The position numbers were made by a program, and so were the translations under genes. 64,000 nucleotides of DNA from Diadema setosum (lineage: Eukaryota > Echinodermata > Echinoidea > Diadematoida > Diadematidae). This document shows, one piece after another, positions 32,547-42,522 of the stretch; position 1 is the first letter of the stretch; every line of letters begins with the position of its first letter. The stretch covers positions 7,738,641-7,802,640 of the forward strand of contig NC_092705.1 in the NCBI RefSeq assembly GCF_964275005.1, in the 5' to 3' direction. A model generated the notes under the pieces. The model did no database searches. It had not been told where the DNA came from and worked only from the letters and a program-made list of their open reading frames with translations.

Positions 32547-35500
32547 CTGGTCACAAATAGAAGGGAAAAACATCAGAAAGTATTGTTGTGTGAAGTTTAT
32601 TGCTTCTGCAGTCATTAGCGAGCTTTAGATCTGAGACGCGAACGCCAAGACGACGCTAATTAGGCCAAAAATTGTATTCTGCACATGCGCGAGACATCTA
32701 TTCCGTTGTCCATCCAGGGAGGCTGCGTCGTCTATAAGCTTTCGCGTCGCAAATCTATAGCTAGCTACTCTTAGTCGTTAAACACTGAATATAATTCATA
32801 GTCTCTCACAACATGGATATATGAATGTTCATAAAAAATAGGAAAATCGTCGCTGTCTGCAGGTGATATGCCATGTACAATAGCAACCGACAAACATTGA
32901 TAAAGAGCCATTTCTCGACTCATCATGCCCATGACTCTAAGAGGTGTCTTTGAGCCTTTATTCTGCATTTAAAGAATTCCTCCACTTTAAAACGAAAAAC
33001 GGGAGGCGGCAAGGAAAAGTTTTTCATACCCAGATTTTGCAAAATTGGCCCAATAAGTCATGAGGGCCAGCGACAGAGCGGACTCCGGCTCGGTGTAGTT
33101 GACGGCGTAAATTCCCACGGGTTCCGGAACTACCGGTGCGCCGAAAATATACGGAACTTCTTCCAGATGTACGGTACCTGTTGGTTATAATGGAAATGAC
33201 GTTACTGCATCACGTGACTTATCTTTCCGACAGCAGGGCCCCGTTTTATCAAAAGATATAATCGATTATCAGTTTCCGTATCACACAGGCTGCAATAGAC
33301 TTATGATAATCTTAGAAATAAACTATATACTAGTAATCAATATCATAACTCTTCATAAAACACGGCCCTGGGGGCATTTCATGAAGCATTTTGGTCGGAT
33401 ATTTTTCTGACAAACTGTTACAAGCTACTGAAATCCTTGCATCTGATTGGCTGAGGGCAAATTTGTCCGACAACTTTGTCGGACAAAATACTTCATGAAA
33501 TACCCCCAGATGTTATCACTCTTTAGGCCACGTTCGTTTCGAGAGTCAAGGCAGATTGTCAACGATAGAATTTGCCGTGCAAGGAGAGGAAGAAAATGGA
33601 TGGTTTCCTTCTCCCATCCCTCCCCCACATCTTGGCATTTTTAAGGAGATACTGCAGTTTTATTTCATGATTATCTTGAATATTCATCCATTTTCCTGCT
33701 TGAATATCTTTCTTTCTTTTGGACAAAATCACTGTGGGTTGACGGGAAACCTTTTTGCTCAGTTTCGTGGCGTATATTTGAGAAAAAACGAAAATCAAAG
33801 GTGTAGTAAAGATAATCGCAGTATTTCCTTGCTTTCTGGATTTTTGCTTTATTATATTAAAGAGACTGATCATTACAAATGGAAATAACAGAAAACAACT
33901 ACCACCAGATATATTTTGTTCTCTCTTTTGAGACTTGGCGGGGCCGTTTTATAATCAGTCCTCTGCGATAGAAATAAAAGAAAATATTAAATTCTGAAGA
34001 AAAGCTTAAGCGGCAGGATATAGACAATTATGACTACATTCTCTGCAATAATACTAATAAAAAATATACAACCGTTCTTCCTGTCGTTGTTATGACTGTC
34101 ATGCGACATTTCAGAGAGACAGTTCCGAAAATAATAACATTGATTAATAACTGCGTAACAAGATTGTTGTCATTACTCAAGATTTGTTTTGTGATCTTAT
34201 TAGGTCCTGGCAAGGCTCGCATTTTACATATCATGTGGTCATGGTGCAGTGCCTTAGTTATTGTTGTTGTTGTTCTTGTTTTTGTAGTAGGATTTTGTAG
34301 CGGAGGGCTTGACCTCCTTTTATGTTTATAGAAAAGTAAGATTGAAAAAGAAAATGTAATAACTACCTAGGATGGCAAACATTTCATACATGTTACAATC
34401 TAACCTTACAATGTTCATATAAAGTGTCCAATTCCGTATGCGTGAAAATCAGGGTAGTGACAGATTTTGATTCTTGGCAAAGAACATGCTCATAAGGGAG
34501 CGTATTACCCCGTGTCTGTCTGCACGTGTTCATGCACATTATCGACATGGGTTGTCGATGATGTGCGTACTGTATAGGCCTACCTGCATGCACTTACCGA
34601 GGAGCTCACTAGGGAGCTCGCCTAGTACCTCCTTGCTCTTACCTGCCCAGCGCGGGTAAGCGCTTTTCCTCGATCTATGCGGGAAGAGATAAAACCAGGC
34701 GTCCATCGAACTCTCGTCTGCCAGCTTGAGTGTTTGGATGCAGGGCGCCACCCACTGGTGATCCGTTAAAAGGTCTTGGAGGCTGTCCTTCAGCGTGTAC
34801 CTGTTCCCCTCGCCGCCGCCCCAGTCCGTATACTCGTAGTAGATCGCATCACGAATGACTCTACTGGCAAAACGCAATCCAATTATTGCCACACGCACAC
34901 CGAGAGATAGAAACAATCGGAGAAAAGGGAGGGCAGGAGGAACGCTATGTTAGTATAACGGGAGTTATGGGAGTGCGGGGCATTCAAGGGTCCACATGCA
35001 CACACAAAGAGAGACTGGTAACTTTTCTACCTTTTGTTAAAGAACATCATGCAATGGAGTTTCAAGGTCGATAAACTGGTAGCATTCTCTGGAGTGTGAA
35101 TGAGCGCGGAAATGTTGATTCCCATAAGTTACGCGGCCAACAAACAATGGAGAAACAAACAACACAACATGGAACAAACAAGGAGACCAAAGTTCCCACG
35201 ATTCAAGACAAAAGGTACGCCCCGGAGCCAAACTCTCACAAAGAATGACGGATGCGAGGAAAAGATGCCGCCATTTTACAGAGGATGATTTTCATGCTTG
35301 AGAAACAGTCAGTCACCATGTTAACGGTTAACATGATCTTAAATGTTAATAAATCGACGTACAGCACTGCGGGGTGACGATATGACAGTTAGAAAATCGT
35401 TAGATTAGAGTTAGAGATAGTTACGTTACAGTTTAACATCAACATGGATTGTCATTACTTCGGAATTATTCTCTAATGGAGGATGGAAGGCATTATTTCA

Positions 35501-35578
35501 GTACAACGATTATATATATATATTATGTATATATATCTATATCTATATATATATATATATATATAATCGTTGTACTGA

Positions 35579-35615
<37 letters not shown>

Positions 35616-38600
35616 TAGATAGATATATAGATATATAGATATATATATACATAATATATATATATTGTAATTGCTATCTGATCATATGTTACGGAGTTTG
35701 CAAATGTTTATACATTTTGCTATACGTTTGTTTATGTTTTTATCATAGCTGCAATCTTACCTCTCCAATCATGCCAATCCCTTTCATTTCGTGTGTTTAT
35801 CTTTGCATCCTGCAGAAAACATTCTGAGCTTTCCCATTACAATCTATTCTGGTGATTATATATAAGATCTTACGAAGCAACTTTTTCCATTTGAGAAAAT
35901 GGTCTGGACGTTGTTGGGTACGTCCATCTAGCTCCTAACTCAATTTGAGTATATTGTGCCTGATTTCTGCTGAAATTGCAGGATATTGTCGTTTTCTACG
36001 TCTGCATGTATTCCGTAAACGTTTACTCCTTTTAGATAGCAAACTATGAAATACAAAGAGTTCCCCTTGAAGACTATATGAACGGGAGTGTTGTCCTATA
36101 TCTGATGACCCCATGGTTTTACCCACATTCGACGCCCATGAGCATCGAAAGGTGGACCTGTACGTGCGCTATACAAGTAGCCACTATCATTATTATTATT
36201 ATTATTATCATTATCATCATTATTGTCTTCTGACAATTTGAGGTAGGACGTACGTACCTGGCTTTCATGATGCCACCGAAGTTGTTCTGCACAAACCCGT
36301 CTAGGATGTCATTAAATGTCTCCAGGTACATGCGGCCGACCACGTCGGTATCATGTTCGATGTACGAAAATGCTTCATTCCGCACGATGCCACTCATGTA
36401 GGCAAAGTTCGATCGACCCGTAGTTCGCTGGCCGGCGATCAGCTGGTCCCAGAGGACGCTCGGCTGCGCCTCGATGACGTCCTCGTCAACGACGGGCGAA
36501 AAGGCGTACATGTAGAGCGGAGACTGGATGTCGACGTCGACGAGCTCAGTGAAAGGAACATTGCGCAGGCATTCGACCATGTTGAAGTGAGTGTCAGATT
36601 GGCAGTCGACTTGCTCTGCCAGGTACTTGGCGAAGCGGGCAGGTTCGCGGGACAACGCCCAGGTAGATATGGCCGCTCCGCTCTGAGCAATGACCCCAGC
36701 TATGAGACCTGCAAAGTGAAACGAGGATGAATGGATGGCTATAATCAAAAGGCTCTTTGAACTTCCATATGTCAAAACTCAGGAGTAATTGTAAAAACAT
36801 CGTCCACGACGTCAACATCCGACAAATTGCAATAAACAACAGTAAAGTACAACAAACCAACATTGAACTAACGAACGAATGAATTTATGATATGGACATG
36901 ACAAAAACAAAAAGATAAACACCTCTTGTGTGATTAGACAGCATCAGAAGGCCACAACTGGCGGCTCCCGTCCCAACCCCAAACAACGTCAGTCGATCTG
37001 GATTCCCGCCAAATTGGGCGATGTTGGCGTGAATCCATTTGATGGCTGCGATCTGATCCATCAAGCCGTAGTTACCTCTCGCGGCTGAATCGCCAGTACT
37101 GAGAAATCCTGCATAGGCGATAACAAAAGAGAGAAACGACCGGGTCATTGCAATGTCAGTTTTAGATTAATGACCGTATTGAGCATAATGATGATGATAG
37201 GAAATGCTACATTTATCACCATTCATCTACTACCATACATCACATAGTTGTCATAGCAACTCCATGACACAGGAAGTGATGAAGATGACACAACAATTTG
37301 TGTGTCTGTAAATCGCTATGACGTCACTTACTTTAACGTGAATCAGACATGAAGACTGTGGATGCCAGATTAAAGGAGTAAATGCATGACAGCAACATCA
37401 CTCCTGCTACCCCCCTCTCTTTATTCTCTTTGAAAAGATAAAATACCGTCTGGTGAGTACCCTTTACAGTAAGCTGAATCAATAATCCCAGAGATGTTCC
37501 TCATCCCTCATTCAAACATGTCACATTTTTTCCGACTCGCTACGATTTGCAAACAAAGAAGAAATAAGTAATCTCGGGTATTGTTCCTTGCGCCACGGGA
37601 CAAAAACATTAAGCTTTCTCCTGTATGGGCCAGAAATCTCCTAGGGCAAAATATTCTTCTTATCTTTTATTCATTTTCATACCAGTTGTGATGGATTTCC
37701 TTAGAATATCACGAGAAGCAACTGCATCCCAAATTAAGTGGGACGCAACAATTCTCTGGCAATTTTCACTGCAAAGTCTAGACATATTTCAACGTTACTG
37801 CATGATTTAGAGATGGGGAAAAGGGAGCTACTGCTATGATCATTTACCCGTGTAAACTTTAAACTGGAAATAGTGAGCTTTTCGCATAACATGATTCAAG
37901 CTGCTCTTTACATGTCATTTTTGAGAGAGTCTAAAAGGAAATTACTGTGTATACCAATATCTAAATAGACCCTCCTTAACAGTACATTCGTGGTTTTTAG
38001 ATTGCATTCACTTAAAGGGGATGACTAGTAACTGATCAGTGGGAATCAGTGGGAATGCTGGGGGATGATTGTTCCAATCCTCAAGGGATTCATATAAGAG
38101 TACATTATTGTTGTTTGAAAAGTATTTGCTTCAGAACGGTCTAATATTCAAGTAATGTGCAGTTTAATGCCCCGTCACTGTACAGGCATGCTAACCTGGA
38201 ACCATTAAACTGCACATTACTTGAATATGAGACAATTCTGAAGCAAATAATTTTCACACAACAATAGATATATAATGTACTCTTAAATGAATCCCACAAG
38301 GACTGTAACAATCATCCTCCAGCATTCCCACTGAATCTCACTGATCAGCTACTAGCCATCCCCTTTAAGTCCATTTTAAAGTTGTTGTTTTTTTGTCTTT
38401 GATGTGGCATTTTAAGTTGTTATGCAGTGCCTCATCATCTGTCCCAGACGCTTAGGTGTACCTAACAACAAAGTGAACATTAGATAGAAGTCCATTTTTG
38501 TGCTGAACACTCCACGTTCGAAGGCGCATGCAAATCTACTCCGATTAACATTCTTCGGGCTTGCTTTTCAAGTGTTTGCAAATATTCTCCTGTTGTTGTT

Positions 38601-41600
38601 TTTTTTTTTTCAGGAAATATTGGGATTGTGAGGCGTACTTGCCTCTACACATGCAAGGATTTTTGCCGCCAGTGGGATAAAACCTCTTTTTTTTTTTCTT
38701 TTTTGATAGGGGGCGTATATGTTCAACCAATAATATTCTTCCAGTACAGGAACCGAGAATAAAAACTTGTAAAATGTACACTGATGATGTCACAAAGAGT
38801 AGATATTCACAGAAGCATTAGGAATTATTACACAGAAGCATTATAGGGCCCCATTTCTCTCTCTCTCTCTCTTCTTTCGATCTTTAAAATAACAACAACA
38901 ACATCAGGAATCCTATCCTTATTTTGTAAAATGGACATACAAAAAACGATGCGTCGAAGTGTTTATTGTCTTTGAATAGCCTAACTGACTATCTGATTTC
39001 AACAAGTATATCAATTTATACATTGCTGATGATTGACTGAAAAATTACATGTAGACAATGATAGATGAATGAACAAAAACGTCTCAGTATAATCTTTGAA
39101 TGACCTATCGGACTGATTTTCTGATTTCAACAGGTATGTTCAGACATTAATGATGATTAACTGTGTAAGTACATACAGATAAATGAACAAATAAAAAATG
39201 ATAAGAAGGAACAAAATGGGGTTAAGAAACATATTGAAATTCCCCCATCCCCCCAAATAAAATGAAAAGAATGGAGAGGAAAACGGGGAAATTATGAAGT
39301 CCATCAGAATATTTGCATATCAAAATATGTTATAATAATTTTTATGACTCACTCCTTCGAACGGAACAACGTCTTGAATGGCATTGCCAGTATGTTCTTC
39401 CCTATTCCAAGGGGGGGGGGGGATTTTCCGATGCCCAATGTAATTTGTATGATAAATAATGCATATAACACAAACACAGTCGATGTATAAAAAAAATCCT
39501 CAATAAAATCCTTTACTTAAGTATTCATTAATCAATGTGAAACAAACGTGTAAATACAATCTCAAGAAAAGGAAACCAATATTTGACAGATCTATATGAG
39601 CCCTCTGACGATCTGGGTCCCGTTGCATAAAACTTTTTTAGCAACCTTAGAAAATTCAGGTTGGGATTTGCCCAACCTGAATTTTTTAAGGTTGCTAATC
39701 TAAGAATGTAAAATCCGTTGCATAAAAACTCTGGTTGGGAGCTTCCAACCGGAATTTTGTGATTTCAACCGGAAAAAAATCCGGTTGGAGTTTTATGCAA
39801 CGGGCCCCTGAATGGAAATTTGTGTATGTCGTGTTCTTAAATTCAAAAGCGAACTTATGTGACGTACTTCGGTACTGCGCTCCTCCCTAAAACCTCCAAT
39901 CTGAGCAATCTGTTAAAACCCGAGCATAATGGCGACAGAGCCTTCTAAACTTTACCTCTGTTCTCTGAAACTCCCTATGAATTATAAAAAACATCCCAAA
40001 TCTGTACTTTTATAATATTGATGTGGACACAATTGGGTATCAATATTAAATGAAGCAGTCAAGGGAAAAAGAAAACTCGTAGCAATCAGTCGATGCATTT
40101 TGATCTGTAAGATTTTGTTTAACGCGCATTCAGTCTCCTCGTGGTATTAGAGGGGATTGGGGATTGGGGATCGTGAAAATACCCATCAGTCTCCATTCCG
40201 ATAACTAGACTTGAAAAGGAGCAGGCGGAATAGATTTAACACCCCTTAAGCTATCACGTCCTTGGAGAATTTGCTGCCGGATTCCATCATCTTCTGAATC
40301 CTTCTTTTCGTAAACTGCAGAAGGATTTGATTTGATTTGATTTAATTTAGTTTAATTTAATTCAATTTAATTTAATTTAATCTAATTTAGTTTAATTTAA
40401 TTTAATTCAATTTAATTCAATTTAATTCAATTTGATTTGATTTGACTTGATTTGATTTGATTTGATATAGGTTGTACATTTCAAATCAAAGAAAATTATT
40501 TTTTTTCAAGCTCTGAAAAAATGCTCAAGAGTTTGCCAGTTTAACCCTAACCAGGCCGGGCTTTTTGGGGTGTTCTGTGGCCGGGGGGAGGGTTGATTCA
40601 ACCCTCCCCCCCCCCCCCCCCGAGATCTCGGCCGTCGATCGCGCAATCGCCATGAAAATTGGCACACGCATTACTCGTGGCGTAATCTACCAAACTATAC
40701 AAACAGAAATTGAAATTTTCATTATGTTAATCAATTATGCTGATATATGCATAAAATCATACATTTTGCTCTAAATAAGAAAGTAAAGCTCCTAGAATCC
40801 TGAATTTTGGCGATAGCATTTTTGTAGCATCCCTAACAATGCACTTTACAAAAAAATCTGGTATCAAAGTTAATTTCTTATGTATTTCTTTATTTTCCGA
40901 CCTTTTGTTTTTTCTTTTTTTTTTCACAAAATTTATTACAGAGCCTATTTTAAGCATAATTATGCTAAAATTAATTGATTTTAGCCGTTGAAAGAGAAAA
41001 TGATTATATCTTTTTGAATAAGGTGAGACAACTCTATTTGCAAAGACTTTGTACACAAAATCATGTCTTTGAGCCATTTTCGCTCTGACAGGCATGTATA
41101 AAAGGTCATGCAGCGTCGTAACGGTATGTGCGATTTCCACGAAAGTGGTGTCAAAAAATGTGCGAGACTTGAAAGTAAAAAGTCAGCTAACGGCGAGGTC
41201 AAAAAATTTCGCACGGCGGAATAGTCGCGAAAAATGTCGGGGGGGGGGGGGTATTCAACCCCCTGACCCTTTTAGGGTTAAAAGAGAAACAAGAAGTTCA
41301 ATCTTCCAACTTAAGAATCAATTACACAACTATTATCATGGACACATAAAAGGGCTCAAATGAAAGAGAATGGTATGTTCTACCTCATGCGACAACAATA
41401 GTAAAAGATCTAATAAGACCTAACTCTAAACCCTTGAAGGATGTTTTGGGGCAGTAGGTTCAGTATTGAATATACAGTCAATACGTTAGGTGAGGTCGCT
41501 GTGGCATAGTGGATAAGACTCCCGACTCCAGATCGGAGGACCCGGGTTCGATTCCCACCAACAGTGCAGTGCTTACGTCCTTGGACAAGATGATTTTACC

Positions 41601-41764
41601 CACTATGTCCTTCTCGACCCAGTTGTATAAATGGGTACCTGGCAACGCTAGGATAATAATAATGGCATCTAGGGCCCTCTGTTAGAGCAGTGGCAACACT
41701 GAAGAGGCTACCATGGATAAAGAAGACATTATTATTATTATTATTATTATTATCATCATCATCA

Positions 41765-41829
<65 letters not shown>

Positions 41830-42155
41830 GTAATTATTACTATTATTAATTTACATCTCCACCTGCCTTTTAATAGATGGCCACACAAGCGACACTTAAA
41901 TTCTTTCACTCTGTAATGCTTGTGCAACTATGTTACAAGCGATAAGCATTTCAACTTTATTCACTATTTTAGTGTTCATGATAATAACGAAACGTTTCTC
42001 ACCGAAAAGACCCAAGCGGTAGTTTACTGTGATCACAATGACGTTCCGATAGCTGGCCAACACACTGCCGTCGTACATGTTGGCAGTACCCTCGTCGTAG
42101 GAATCTCCGTGGATGAATATCATCACAGCTAGAGGACTCATGTCTCTCGTCTCGT
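31760..42155 (-). CDS. NLGN: Neuroligin-like synaptic adhesion protein, six 3' coding exons (5' end missing)
   Basis: Six exons on the minus strand (42155-42003, 37108-36923, 36708-36258, 34863-34643, 33177-33030, 32546-31760) join in matching phases (1,1,2,1,2) with GT/AG introns to encode about 648 residues. Neuroligins are type I membrane proteins with an inactive cholinesterase-like ectodomain that bind neurexins across synapses. The match is strong: [91 protein letters not shown]. The serine-elbow sequence is GVGTG, so the nucleophile is glycine as in neuroligins, while the His-equivalent ([11 protein letters not shown]) is kept. One membrane helix (32155-32090) precedes a ~105-residue tail ending FEV, a class II PDZ ligand. 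I see no gephyrin-binding PPDYTL-type motif. Vertebrate neuroligins are ~820-850 residues, so ~150-200 N-terminal residues, with signal peptide, are missing from the model. Confidence 0.93.
33030..33177 (-). CDS. NLGN: Neuroligin-like, penultimate exon
   Basis: Acceptor CCAACAG|GTACC, donor TCTGG|GTATG; 148 bases entering in phase 1 and leaving in phase 2. Encodes [18 protein letters not shown], which holds the His of the ancestral triad, and [13 protein letters not shown]. Confidence 0.92.
33234..33370. mobile_element. Hairpin MITE (CAGGGCC...TTTTAT ends) in a neuroligin intron
   Basis: A 137-bp element with inverted ends CAGGGCCCCGTTTTATCAAA and, inverted, CAGGGCCGTGTTTTATGAAG. The interior is AT-rich with ATAATCGATTAT. 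No coding part. Confidence 0.75.
33368..33509. mobile_element. Hairpin MITE (CTGGGGGCATTTCATGAAG ends)
   Basis: A 142-bp element with near-perfect inverted ends, CTGGGGGCATTTCATGAAG and CTTCATGAAATACCCCCAG, and an inner palindrome around TTTGTCCGACAAC and GTTGTCGGACAAAA. It overlaps by a few bases the end of the MITE at 33234-33370. Confidence 0.8.
34643..34863 (-). CDS. NLGN: Neuroligin-like exon with TDHQWVAP; possible alternative ends
   Basis: Encodes [38 protein letters not shown] and [15 protein letters not shown]. The acceptor is a CAGTAG tandem (ending at 34864 or 34861), so one Ser may be included or left out. The donor GCAG|GTAAGA at 34643 gives [11 protein letters not shown] in frame. 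A second good donor, CTCG|GTAAGT at 34598, is in the same phase and would add 15 residues ([15 protein letters not shown]). Confidence 0.9.
35496..35668. repeat. AT-repeat with embedded inverted arms
   Basis: TTTCAGTACAACGATTATAT (35498-35517) and its inverse ATATAATCGTTGTACTGAAA (35562-35581) enclose TATATCTATATC repeats. Further TA/GATA repeats run to about 35668. It can fold into a long hairpin. Confidence 0.85.
36258..36708 (-). CDS. NLGN: Neuroligin-like, large central exon
   Basis: Acceptor TTTGCAG|GTCTC, donor GCCAG|GTACGT; 451 bases, phase 1 to 2. Begins [19 protein letters not shown] and continues [55 protein letters not shown] and [15 protein letters not shown]. The exon is markedly GC-richer than the surrounding introns. 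A 125-codon frame on the opposite strand is a shadow. Confidence 0.93.
36923..37108 (-). CDS. NLGN: Neuroligin-like exon with the inactive serine elbow
   Basis: Acceptor CCTATGCAG|GATTTC, donor AAGAG|GTGTTT; 186 bases, phase 1 to 1. Encodes [37 protein letters not shown] and [18 protein letters not shown]. The elbow residue is Gly where esterases have Ser. Confidence 0.93.
38011..38369. mobile_element. 359-bp foldback MITE in a neuroligin intron
   Basis: Ends CTTAAAGGGGATG and CATCCCCTTTAAG are exact inverses, and the arms match inward through ACTGATCAGT, ATTCCCACTGA, GAGTACATTAT and TCAAGTAATGTGCAGTTTAA to a centre near 38190. TA on each side of the AAGGGGATG terminus would fit a Tc1/mariner-type target duplication. 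In the left arm ATCAGTGGGA is duplicated. Confidence 0.85.
38971..39205. repeat. Imperfect tandem duplication, period ~124 bp
   Basis: Units start at 38971 and 39095, both TTTGAAT..CCTA..GACT. They share CTGATTTCAACA.GTAT and GATGATT.ACTG and end near AATGAACAAA. Confidence 0.65.
39615..39808. mobile_element. Foldback MITE with GGG.CCCGTTGCATAAAACT ends
   Basis: A 194-bp element with inverted ends GGGTCCCGTTGCATAAAACT and AGTTTTATGCAACGGGCCCC. Inside are two further palindromes, around AACCT(G/T)A...GGTTG and CCAACCGGA...TCCGGTTGG. It lies in the large intron between the first two neuroligin exons. Confidence 0.85.
40324..40466. repeat. (TTTRA)n pentanucleotide tract
   Basis: Tandem TTTGA, TTTAA and TTCAA units over about 140 bases. 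Similar units occur at 52135-52205 and 48482-48503, where they look like LINE tails. Confidence 0.9.
40540..41282. mobile_element. Non-autonomous DNA transposon with TTTAACCCTAA ends
   Basis: The ends TTTAACCCTAA (40540) and TTAGGGTTAAA (41272-41282) are inverse. Next to each is a long G/C run with GGGTTGATTCAACCC on the left and GTATTCAACCCCC on the right, extending the terminal symmetry. The ~740-bp interior encodes nothing convincing. The TTAA inside both ends may be the target site. Confidence 0.65.
41492..41726 (+). mobile_element. tRNA-derived SINE
   Basis: The head has an A box TGGCATAGTGG (41502-41512) and a B box GGTTCGATTCC (41545-41555), with an anticodon arm CCCGACTCCAGATCGGA whose loop would carry CCA, as in tRNA-Trp. 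The acceptor stem does not close, so it is not a functional tRNA gene. The body includes CCCACTATGTCC, ATAAATGGGTACCTGGCAA and GGCATCTAGGGCCC. The (ATT)n tract at 41727 follows as its tail. Confidence 0.8.
41727..41850. repeat. (ATT)n microsatellite, SINE tail
   Basis: About 40 ATT units with a few ATC interruptions, directly after the SINE body. Poly-Ile frames on both strands are artefacts. Confidence 0.9.
42003..42155 (-). CDS. NLGN: Neuroligin-like, first exon found in this window
   Basis: Acceptor TTCCACACTTCAG|ACGAG, donor TTTTCG|GTGAGA; 153 bases, phase 1 to 1. Encodes [40 protein letters not shown] and [12 protein letters not shown]. The esterase oxyanion-hole HGG appears here as HGD. 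The exon before it must end with one base of a split codon; I did not find it in 42156-64000. Confidence 0.93.
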
Positions 42156-42307
42156 CTGAAGTGTGGAAAAAACACACAAACAAACAGACATTACAGTTAC
42201 AGACAATTTCGAATAGGCTATATTCTTCAGCCTTTATACATGTTATGCAGGAAGGGGAAAAGAAATCAGACAACAATGTTGTTCCTTTCTCAAGTGCGTG
42301 TTAAAGA

Positions 42308-42362
42308 AACACACACACACACACACACCCACACGCAAACAAACAAACACACACAAACACAC
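42308..42362. repeat. (CA)n microsatellite
   Basis: CA repeat with CAAACA interruptions, about 150 bases upstream (in gene sense) of the neuroligin exon at 42003-42155. Confidence 0.9.
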
Positions 42363-42489
42363 ATTTGAAATAGTCGGATAAGATTAGAAACTTGATGGCT
42401 TATTGATTCAAATTCTACATTGTATCATTGCAAATCATTCATTAACACCTCGCCCGACTTATATTCACGAATAATAAGCAGCAATCACA

Positions 42490-42522
42490 CATACATACAT
42501 ACATACATACACACATACAAAC
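42490..42522. repeat. (CATA)n microsatellite
   Basis: Tandem ACATACATACAT units. Confidence 0.85.

Noticed and set aside
36353..36730. 125-codon plus-strand frame
   Set aside because: It is antisense to the neuroligin exon at 36258-36708, which has clear homology, phases and splice sites. The plus frame is a shadow of its codon bias.
41492..41565. Functional tRNA-Trp gene
   Set aside because: The anticodon arm and both promoter boxes are tRNA-like, but no acceptor stem forms and a SINE body with repeat tail follows.
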